Shown: in pieces, positions 1 through 5,727 of the stretch
How positions within the stretch are numbered: the stretch's first letter is position 1
Layout: every line of letters begins with the position of its first letter
From: Pseudomonadota bacterium
GTDB lineage: Bacteria > Pseudomonadota > Gammaproteobacteria > Xanthomonadales > Xanthomonadaceae
DNA length: 7,701 nucleotides
Assembly (NCBI GenBank): GCA_023438325.1
Contig: JAEXRB010000171.1
Span: 1-7,701, forward strand
Direction of reading: 5' to 3'
Notes under the pieces: generated by a model
Seen by the model: only the letters and a program-made list of their open reading frames with translations
Told to the model about the DNA's origin: nothing
The model's database searches: none
Translations under genes and position numbers: made by a program

Positions 1-34
1 CCACAAGGGCGCCGCCATGAGAACACGTGGGGAA

Positions 35-460
35 TCAGCTGCCGCGTTGCTGCTTGAGCAGGTCGCGGATTTCCGTCAAAAGCTGTTGATCGGGCGTGGG
101 TGCAGGTGGCGCTTCCGGTGCGGCCTCCTGCTTCTTGTGCAGCGTGTTGATGGCCTTGACCACCATGAAAATCGCAAACGCGATGATGATGAACTGGATC
201 AGCGTATTGATGAAATTGCCGATGCCCAGCACCACCGCCGGCACGGCCTGCCCGGCGGCATCCACGCTGGCCTCCTTGAGGGTGATGGCCCATTTGGAAA
301 AATCCACGCCGCCGATGAGGATTCCGATCGGTGGCATGATGATTTGATCCACCAGCGAACTGACGATCTTGCCGAACGCGCCGCCGATCACGACACCGAC
401 TGCCAAGTCGATGACGTTGCCACGCATCGCGAAATCCTTGAACTCCTGCAACATGCCCAT
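35..460 (-). CDS. mscL: Large-conductance mechanosensitive channel MscL
   Basis: A 141-residue inner-membrane channel that opens under membrane tension and releases solutes during hypo-osmotic shock; members of this family work as homopentamers. The N-terminus (EFKDFAMRGNVIDLAVGV, residues 6-23) is nearly the same as E. coli MscL. It includes the amphipathic N-terminal helix and the pore-lining start of TM1, with L19, G22 and V23 at the positions that form the hydrophobic gate in E. coli. TM1 spans about 16-46 and ends in the conserved IIMPPIGILIGG; a periplasmic loop runs about 47-76; TM2 spans about 77-103. A charged HKKQE cluster (108-112), an Ala/Pro linker and a C-terminal helix (LLTEIRDLLKQQ, 127-138) follow. 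The length is normal. The start is ATG at 460: AGGAG (complement of 471-475) lies 10 nt upstream, and this Met aligns with the E. coli start. It may be co-transcribed with the upstream FAH gene. Identity is very secure. Confidence 0.98.
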   Translation of the reverse strand: MGMLQEFKDFAMRGNVIDLAVGVVIGGAFGKIVSSLVDQIIMPPIGILIGGVDFSKWAITLKEASVDAAGQAVPAVVLGIGNFINTLIQFIIIAFAIFMVVKAINTLHKKQEAAPEAPPAPTPDQQLLTEIRDLLKQQRGS

Positions 461-537
461 CGGTGTTTCACTCCTGATCGATCATGGACGGGGGCGCGGC
501 GCATGTGCCGCTGCGACAATTTACACCGGAGACGTGC
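461..537 (-). other. Gap between the FAH gene and mscL, with near-palindrome
   Basis: This 77-bp gap contains three visible elements. A 16-bp near-palindrome at 496-511 (arms GCGGC and GCCGC around a CATG core, one imperfect pair) could be a weak hairpin after the FAH gene or a protein site; no T-run follows it on the minus strand. A perfect 10-bp palindrome TGATCGATCA at 475-484 abuts the mscL Shine-Dalgarno sequence. A -10-like TAAATT (complement of 518-523) could start mscL transcription, but I see no good -35 partner, so read-through from the FAH gene is equally likely. All functions here are inferred. Confidence 0.3.
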
Positions 538-1230
538 TCAGGTGATGAGGCCGGCGAGCTTTGCGAACCCTTCGATGCCCGCCTCCCAGCGGTCGCCCGG
601 ATTCAGCGCGGCCACGCCCGCCGGTGTGCCCATGAAGATCAGGTCGCCGGCGCGCAGCTCGAAGCGTTGCGACAGCTCGTGGATGATGTCGGCGACGCCG
701 AAGATCATGTCCGACAGTGGCGCCGCCTGACGCCGCACGCCATTGACCTCGAGCCACAGCAGCGCATCGGCCGCAGGCGTGCGCGTACTGGCAGGAACGA
801 TGGGCGAAATCGGCGCGGAGCGGTCAAATCCCTTGGCCACATCCCATGGCAGGCCTTTGTCCTTGGCGACCGCTTGCAGATCGCGCCGGGTGAGATCCAG
901 GCCCAGGGCATGGCCATAGACGTGATCGGCCGCATCTTCACGCGCGATCACGCCGGCAGCATCGCGACCGATGGCCACCACCAGTTCCACTTCATGATGC
1001 AGATCACGGGTTGCGGTCGGGTAGGGCTGTGCACCACCACCCGGCAGCACGGCGTCGGCCGGTTTCATGAAGAACACCGGCGTGCCACGATCCACCTCCG
1101 AGCCCATTTCGCGCGCATGTTCGGCGAAATTGCGGCCGACGCAGTAGATGCGATGCACCGGAAACAGCCCGGCGTGGTTTTCCACCGGCACCGATGGGAT
1201 GGATGGGGCGCGGATCACGAACTGGCTCAT
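538..1230 (-). CDS. Fumarylacetoacetate hydrolase (FAH) family protein, FAHD1/acylpyruvase-like
   Basis: A 230-residue soluble enzyme of the short FAH family, which contains acylpyruvases, fumarylpyruvate hydrolases, oxaloacetate decarboxylases and oxaloacetate tautomerases; these are divalent-metal enzymes acting on 2,4-dioxo or oxaloacetate-like acids. Diagnostic segments appear in family order: VGRNFAEHAREMG (31-43), FFMKPADAVLPGG (53-65), HHEVELVVAIG (78-88), YGHALGLDLTRRDLQ (105-119), KGFDRSAPISPI (133-144), FGVADIIHELS (177-187) and GDLIFMGTPAGVAALNPGD (195-213). The metal ligands by family comparison are E80, E82 and D112. H38 and E41 form the H-x-x-E pair that corresponds to the catalytic dyad of FAHD1. 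The length matches the single-domain family. The start at 1230 has AAGGA (complement of 1238-1242) 7 nt upstream, which supports it. It is transcribed divergently from pilR and ahead of mscL. The exact substrate cannot be read from the sequence, and no aromatic-degradation genes are nearby, so a metabolite-repair or oxaloacetate role is at least as likely as gentisate catabolism. Confidence 0.93.
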   Translation of the reverse strand: MSQFVIRAPSIPSVPVENHAGLFPVHRIYCVGRNFAEHAREMGSEVDRGTPVFFMKPADAVLPGGGAQPYPTATRDLHHEVELVVAIGRDAAGVIAREDAADHVYGHALGLDLTRRDLQAVAKDKGLPWDVAKGFDRSAPISPIVPASTRTPAADALLWLEVNGVRRQAAPLSDMIFGVADIIHELSQRFELRAGDLIFMGTPAGVAALNPGDRWEAGIEGFAKLAGLIT

Positions 1231-1377
1231 CGGCCTGTCCTTGTTGTTGGAGGGGCGCCATGTTCCCGGAAATCCCGGGCCGCTGGCCAGTGCGTTGTGA
1301 GTACCAGTTGGCAGAAACTCGCCAACCCGTTAAGGTTTCCACCGTTTCCCTTGTGATGTGGCCCATCGTCCTCTGCC
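1231..1377. promoter_or_regulatory. Divergent intergenic region between the FAH gene and pilR
   Basis: This 147-bp region must supply the 5' signals for both divergent genes. For pilR, TTGGCA (1308-1313; five of six match to TTGACA), a 17-bp spacer and TAAGGT (1331-1336; keeps the TA...T positions of the -10) form a plausible sigma-70 promoter about 40 bp before the ATG. On the opposite strand TTGGCG (complement of 1320-1325) with a 16-bp spacer and TACTCA (complement of 1298-1303) is a weaker candidate for the FAH gene, so the two promoters would overlap. A sigma-54-like TGGC...TTGT string at 1284-1298 has a GG-N10-G layout but GT in place of GC, so I do not trust it. These are motif readings only. 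Confidence 0.4.
1307..1326. repeat. Inverted repeat, possible operator between divergent genes
   Basis: GTTGGC at 1307-1312 is repeated inverted as GCCAAC at 1321-1326, with an 8-bp spacer. The centres of the half-sites are 14 bp apart, so they do not lie exactly one helical turn from each other. The repeat overlaps the candidate -35 elements of both divergent promoters, as an operator would. Six-base arms can occur by chance in a GC-rich genome, so the operator role is a hypothesis. Confidence 0.35.
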
Positions 1378-2793
1378 ATGAGCACGCCCCGCACTGCGCT
1401 GATCGTCGATGACGAGCGTGACATTCGAGAATTACTGGTTCTCACCCTGGGGCGCATGGGGCTGCGCGTGGATACGGCTGCCGATGTCGGACAGGCGCGC
1501 GAGCGACTCGCCAGTGGGCGCTACGACCTGTGTTTCACCGACATGCGCCTGCCAGACGGCTCGGGCCAGTCGATCATCGAATTGATCGCGCAGCGCTACC
1601 CGGAAACCCCGGTGGCGATGATCACCGCGCATGGCAACGTCGATGCCGCGGTGGATGCCCTCAAGGCGGGCGCCTTTGATTTCGTTTCCAAGCCCGTGGA
1701 TCTTGCGGTGCTGCGCCGGCTGGTTCAGAACGCGCTGCGCCTGGGTGAAGAACGGCGCACGCAAAAGACCGAAGCCTCCAGCAGCAGCCGCCTCCAGGGT
1801 GATTCGAGCGCGATGCAGGCCTTGCGCGCCACCATCACCAAAGTCGCGCGCAGTCAGGCGCCGGTTTACATCAGTGGTGAATCGGGCGTGGGCAAGGAAT
1901 TGGTCGCGCGCCTGATCCACGAGCAGGGGCCGCGCGCCGGCGGAGCTTTCGTGCCGGTCAATTGCGGTGCCATTCCCACCGAGCTGATGGAGAGCGAGTT
2001 CTTCGGCCACAAGAAGGGCAGCTTCACCGGCGCCAGCGGGGACAAGGAGGGTCTGTTCCAGAGCGCCCACGGCGGCACCCTTTTCCTCGATGAAGTAGCC
2101 GAACTGCCACTGCACATGCAGGTGAAACTGCTGCGCGTGATCCAGGAAAAATCGGTGCGCCCGGTCGGGGCCAATATCGAGGCGCCGGTGGATGTTCGCA
2201 TCCTCTCGGCCACGCACAAGAATCTTGCCCAGCTCGTGGAGGAAGGTCGCTTCCGGCACGATTTGTTCTATCGCATCAACGTGATCGAGCTGATCGTTCC
2301 GCCCCTGCGCGAGCGGCGTGGCGACATTCCCGCCTTGGCGCACGGCGTGCTCGCGCGTCTTGCGGCGGATCTGGGCGAAAATCCGCCACGTCTCACCGAC
2401 GAGGCGATGGCCGAGCTGGCCGAGTATCCGTTCCCGGGCAATGTGCGCGAACTGGAAAACGTGCTGGAACGTGCGCTGGCGCTTTCCGACGGCAGCGAAA
2501 TCACACCCGACGATCTGCGCCTGCCGACGCATCGCGATACCGGCATGCGCACGCCTTTGCCCGAAAACATCCAGGCCGATCCTTACAGCGGTGCGGTTGC
2601 CCGCCCGGCCTTCGTCACCGGCCAGCAGCCGGCGGTGCCGGCCGACTTGCCCGATTACATCGAACGCATGGAGCGCGATGTCATCGTCAAGGCGCTGGAA
2701 GAGTGCCGTTACAACAAGACCCGCGCTGCGGCCAAGCTCGGCATCACCTTCCGCGCGTTGCGCTACAAGCTCAAGAAGCTCGGCATCGACTGA
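1378..2793 (+). CDS. pilR: Type IV pilus sigma-54-dependent response regulator PilR
   Basis: A 471-residue cytoplasmic NtrC-class activator. In the family it is phosphorylated by the kinase PilS and activates sigma-54 promoters, classically pilA. The receiver domain spans about 5-120, with the acidic pair D11/D12, phospho-acceptor D55, T83 and K105. The AAA+ domain spans about 142-382: Walker A GESGVGKE (167-174), the sigma-54-contacting loop GSFTGA (214-219; Ser in place of the commoner Ala, as in P. aeruginosa PilR), Walker B GGTLFLDEV (232-240) and sensor II GNVREL (354-359). A Pro-rich variable linker (about 383-425) leads to a Fis-type helix-turn-helix (about 433-468) ending FRALRYKLKKLGID, very close to PilR of Pseudomonas. 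An in-frame TGA at 1354-1356 rules out a longer start; no strong Shine-Dalgarno precedes the ATG. pilS is not beside it in this window, which is unusual. The product is complete with all key residues. Confidence 0.95.
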   Translation: MSTPRTALIVDDERDIRELLVLTLGRMGLRVDTAADVGQARERLASGRYDLCFTDMRLPDGSGQSIIELIAQRYPETPVAMITAHGNVDAAVDALKAGAFDFVSKPVDLAVLRRLVQNALRLGEERRTQKTEASSSSRLQGDSSAMQALRATITKVARSQAPVYISGESGVGKELVARLIHEQGPRAGGAFVPVNCGAIPTELMESEFFGHKKGSFTGASGDKEGLFQSAHGGTLFLDEVAELPLHMQVKLLRVIQEKSVRPVGANIEAPVDVRILSATHKNLAQLVEEGRFRHDLFYRINVIELIVPPLRERRGDIPALAHGVLARLAADLGENPPRLTDEAMAELAEYPFPGNVRELENVLERALALSDGSEITPDDLRLPTHRDTGMRTPLPENIQADPYSGAVARPAFVTGQQPAVPADLPDYIERMERDVIVKALEECRYNKTRAAAKLGITFRALRYKLKKLGID

Positions 2794-2811
2794 GGGAGTT
2801 TTCTCCCTCAG
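2790..2811. terminator. Shared hairpin at the convergent pilR/rapA 3' ends
   Basis: CTGAGGGAG (2790-2798), a TTTT loop (2799-2802) and CTCCCTCAG (2803-2811) form a perfect 9-bp stem with a four-base loop. The TGA of pilR (2791-2793) lies in the left arm and the TGA of rapA (complement of 2808-2810) lies in the right arm, so the hairpin covers both stop codons and the whole 14-bp intergenic space. It can form in either transcript. No U-run follows it in either direction, so it is not a textbook intrinsic terminator; it may act as a 3'-end stabiliser, limit convergent read-through, or work with Rho. Confidence 0.65.
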
Positions 2812-5672
2812 CCGCGCAGGCCCAGGAAATCCGGGCTGGCCACCACGCGCAATGCATCCAGTCGCAGGCGAGCATCGGGCAGGGCGCCGCGCAGTGCATT
2901 CTGCTCATCGACCAGGGCCGCGATTTCCTCCGGATGCACCGCCGGGTTCACGCGTGCAAGCGCTTCCAGACGCGTGATTTCTTCGCCCAGCAAGGCCTCC
3001 GCTTCGGCCAGTGCCTGCGCGATGCCGGCATCGGCCTGAGTGGCGGCAAGACGGCGCGCCGCATCCAGCATCGGCGGCACCAGGGTGTTGAGGATCTTGC
3101 GATGGCGGGTGAGGTCGATGGGGCGCTCGCCGGCGCGCTGCAAGGCACGCGCGCTGGGCTGGAACTCGGTGCGATCGGCCATGCGCGTGTCGACCACGGT
3201 GCGAATCGGCAAGGGCGGCAGGTAGCGCGAGACGTTGAGTTGGCGCGGTGCCACGCATTCGAGTACGAAGACCGCTTCCAGCAGCACGCTGCGCGGTGGC
3301 AGGGCATCGTCGATCAGGCACGCGGCATTGCCGGTTTCAGATGACAGCAACAGATCCCCTGCCGAGCGCAGCATCGGGTGGTCATCGCGCAGGTAGAGCA
3401 GGTCGTCGCGTGCCAGCGCGGTGGCGCGATCGAGCGTGGCCTGGCGTGGCCCGGCCTTGAATTCCTCGAAGGCATCCAGGGTGAGGTATTCCGGATCCAG
3501 CAGCACCACGTTGGGTTCGAGCAATTCATTCTGCACGCCGAACTGTTCGAGAAGGCGCCAGGCGAATTCGTCGGTGGCCGCGAAGCGGTCGTCACGCGCC
3601 AGGCCATCGCGCAGCAGGCTCTGATCGGCACCGCGGCGACTTGCCAGTTCCAGCAGGCGATCACGGCCGCGTGCAATCAGTTCGGCCAAGCGCGCGTGCT
3701 CACGTCGGGTGTCTTCCAGCAGGGCATCGAACGTGGCCTCGCGGGCTTCGCCGGGGCCGTAGTCGCCGACCAGTTCCAGCAGGCGCAGCGCGAACAGGCG
3801 CATCAATTCGCGCCCGTCGGCACAAACGCGGGTGAAGGCGTCCAAGCCTTCGTCGTACCAGCGCAGCACCACTTCCTGTGCGCTGCTGGCCACGGCGGCG
3901 GCATGAATGTTCACGTCGCCGCGCTGGCCGATGCGGTCGAGGCGGCCGATGCGCTGTTCGAGCATGTCCGGATCCAGCGGCAGATCCCACAGCACCAGAT
4001 GCTGGGCGAACTGGAAGTTGCGCCCTTCCGCGCCGATCTCCGAGGCGATCAGCAAGCGCGCGCCATCGGGTTGGGCGAAGTACGCGGCGTTGCGGTCGCG
4101 CTGCAGCAGGTTCATGTCTTCGTGGAAACGCGCCAGCGCGATACCGCTGCGGGTGCGCAACGCGTCTTCCAGTGCCTGCACTTTGGCGCGCGAGCGACAC
4201 AGCACCAGGACTTTTTCCGGCGCCAGCGTGTCGAGGGTGGCGATGAGCCAGTCCAGGCGCGGGTCGCGGCTGTAATCGTATTCGGGTTCCAGATGCCCCG
4301 GCACGCCGGCATCGGCCAGGAACTCGGCCCGCAGGCGGCCATCCAGCGCCGGGTCGTGTGCGCCGGTGTCGACGCTGTGCACATGCCGCACGCGTTGCGG
4401 GAAGCCGCCCACGGCAGTGCGGCGGTTGCGGATCATCACCCGGCCGGTGCCGTGGCGATCGATCAGGATGTCCACGAGCCGCTGCGTGGCGGCGGCATCG
4501 CCGGCGCCGATGCGTTCGAGCAAGGCCGGCAGCAGCGCCGCATCTTCGCCCAGCATGGCGTGCAGGGCAGCGGTGTCGGTGGCATCGAGCGATACGCCAT
4601 CGAGCAGCTTTTCCACCGTGGCCGAGAGGGCAACGAAACGTGCGGTTTCGGCTTCGAAATCCGCCAGATCGCGGTAGCGCGCCGGATCCAGCAGTCGCAG
4701 CCGCGCGAAGTGGCCGCCGAGGCCGAGCTGTTCGGGCGTGGCGGTAAGCAGGATCGCGGCGGGAATACGCTCGGTCAGAGCCTGCGCCAGCGTGTATTCG
4801 GGGCTGGGCGCGTCTGGTTCCCATGCCAGATGGTGGGCTTCATCGATGACGATGAGATCCCAGCCCGCCTCCAGCACCAGCGCGGCGCGCTTGTTGTCAT
4901 GCGCCAGCCAGCGGGTCGAGGCGATGACGCCTTGGTCGTCATCGAACGGATTACGCCCATCGCCATTCATTTCGATGGATTCGCAGCGCTCTTCATCGAA
5001 GATGGCGAAATCCAGATTGAAGCGACGACGCAGTTCGACGAACCACTGGTGCACCAGGCTTTCGGGCACCAGCACGAGCACGCGCGCGGCGCGCCCGGCG
5101 GCCATCTGCTGGGCGATGATGAGGCCCGCTTCGATGGTCTTGCCCAAACCCACTTCGTCGGCCAGCAACAGGCGTGGCGGGCGGCGTTCGGCGGCCACTT
5201 CGGCCACACGCAACTGATGCGCGATCACATCGATGCGCGCCGCCAGCACGCCCCAGCCCGGATGCCGCTGCGCATCGGCGCGACGGCGCAGGAGTTCATG
5301 GCGGAAATCGAACTGGTCGCTGCGATCCAGCCGCCCGGACATCAGCCGCGCATCGGCCTGCGATACCGGTTGCTGCGCATCGAGTTGTCCTTCGTGGAAG
5401 CTCTGGCCGGCTGCGGTGTAGGTCATCAGGCCGGCAGCTTGCTCCACGCTTTCCACCAGCCACTCGCACCCATCCACGCGCACGGTGTCGCCAACGCGAA
5501 ACTCGGCGCGTGCCAGCGGTGCGGATTCGAAAGCGTATTGACGCACCACGCCGGTGCCGGTGAATACGATCTGCACGGAGCGGCCAGCGAGCCGCATCAC
5601 GGTGCCAAGGCCCAATTCGGGTTCGGCGGTGGAGAACCAGCGCTGCCCGGGAACAAAACTTGTCGGAGTCAT
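2808..5672 (-). CDS. rapA: RNA polymerase-associated ATPase RapA (HepA)
   Basis: A 954-residue SWI2/SNF2-type translocase; E. coli RapA (968 residues) binds core RNA polymerase and uses ATP to help recycle it after transcription. The N-terminal region starts with VPGQRWFSTAEPELGLGTV (7-25), matching the start of the RapA N-terminal Tudor-like domains. ATPase motifs in order are motif I LLLADEVGLGKT (168-179), VPESLVHQW (202-210), motif II DEAH (277-280), motif III LLTATPEQLG (308-317), LDRHGT-like IDRHGTGRV (404-412), motif V SEIGAEGRNFQ (544-554) and motif VI QRIGRLDRIGQ (573-583). The C-terminal region keeps the family pattern, including RYLPPLPIRTVVD, RLEALARVNP and the closing RLDALRVV. 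A shorter stretch than in E. coli lies between the ATPase lobes (about 433-470). The ATG at 5672 gives the family N-terminus; only a poor Shine-Dalgarno is visible. The gene follows the TonB-dependent receptor by 55 bp and converges with pilR. Confidence 0.97.
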   Translation of the reverse strand: MTPTSFVPGQRWFSTAEPELGLGTVMRLAGRSVQIVFTGTGVVRQYAFESAPLARAEFRVGDTVRVDGCEWLVESVEQAAGLMTYTAAGQSFHEGQLDAQQPVSQADARLMSGRLDRSDQFDFRHELLRRRADAQRHPGWGVLAARIDVIAHQLRVAEVAAERRPPRLLLADEVGLGKTIEAGLIIAQQMAAGRAARVLVLVPESLVHQWFVELRRRFNLDFAIFDEERCESIEMNGDGRNPFDDDQGVIASTRWLAHDNKRAALVLEAGWDLIVIDEAHHLAWEPDAPSPEYTLAQALTERIPAAILLTATPEQLGLGGHFARLRLLDPARYRDLADFEAETARFVALSATVEKLLDGVSLDATDTAALHAMLGEDAALLPALLERIGAGDAAATQRLVDILIDRHGTGRVMIRNRRTAVGGFPQRVRHVHSVDTGAHDPALDGRLRAEFLADAGVPGHLEPEYDYSRDPRLDWLIATLDTLAPEKVLVLCRSRAKVQALEDALRTRSGIALARFHEDMNLLQRDRNAAYFAQPDGARLLIASEIGAEGRNFQFAQHLVLWDLPLDPDMLEQRIGRLDRIGQRGDVNIHAAAVASSAQEVVLRWYDEGLDAFTRVCADGRELMRLFALRLLELVGDYGPGEAREATFDALLEDTRREHARLAELIARGRDRLLELASRRGADQSLLRDGLARDDRFAATDEFAWRLLEQFGVQNELLEPNVVLLDPEYLTLDAFEEFKAGPRQATLDRATALARDDLLYLRDDHPMLRSAGDLLLSSETGNAACLIDDALPPRSVLLEAVFVLECVAPRQLNVSRYLPPLPIRTVVDTRMADRTEFQPSARALQRAGERPIDLTRHRKILNTLVPPMLDAARRLAATQADAGIAQALAEAEALLGEEITRLEALARVNPAVHPEEIAALVDEQNALRGALPDARLRLDALRVVASPDFLGLRG

Positions 5673-5727
5673 CCGGCCATTTTATCCGGGGCGACCGCGC
5701 ACGTCGCCCTTGTATTGTCTCAATGCT
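5673..5727 (-). other. Receptor-rapA gap with inverted repeat
   Basis: This 55-bp gap holds a 7-bp inverted repeat, GGGCGAC at 5689-5695 and GTCGCCC at 5703-5709, with a 7-nt loop. On the minus strand it lies between the receptor stop and the rapA start and is followed by CGGATAAAAT, with no U-run, so it is not a convincing terminator for the receptor. On the plus strand a T-rich tail (TTGTATTGTCT) follows, but no plus-strand gene needs it. I see no clear rapA promoter in the gap. A three-codon frame (ATG at 5680-5678) ends in a TGA that overlaps the rapA ATG. Confidence 0.4.

Noticed and set aside
1..34. Possible terminator after mscL
   Set aside because: Only a four-base complementarity (CCAC with GTGG) and no T-run are visible in the 34 bases available.
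17..730. A 237-codon plus-strand frame opposite mscL and the FAH 3' end
   Set aside because: It crosses two well-supported minus-strand genes and its translation resembles no family I recognise.
1284..1299. Sigma-54-like promoter (TGGCCAG, four bases, TTGTG) upstream of pilR
   Set aside because: Spacing fits, but the essential -12 GC is GT and two further consensus positions in the -24 element are off; one such partial match is expected by chance.
484..1356. A 290-codon plus-strand frame opposite the FAH gene
   Set aside because: Antisense shadow; the minus-strand FAH gene has a good Shine-Dalgarno and all family motifs.
1432..2532. A 366-codon minus-strand frame opposite pilR
   Set aside because: Shadow of the pilR coding frame: no domain or plausible start context, and pilR is complete with all catalytic motifs.
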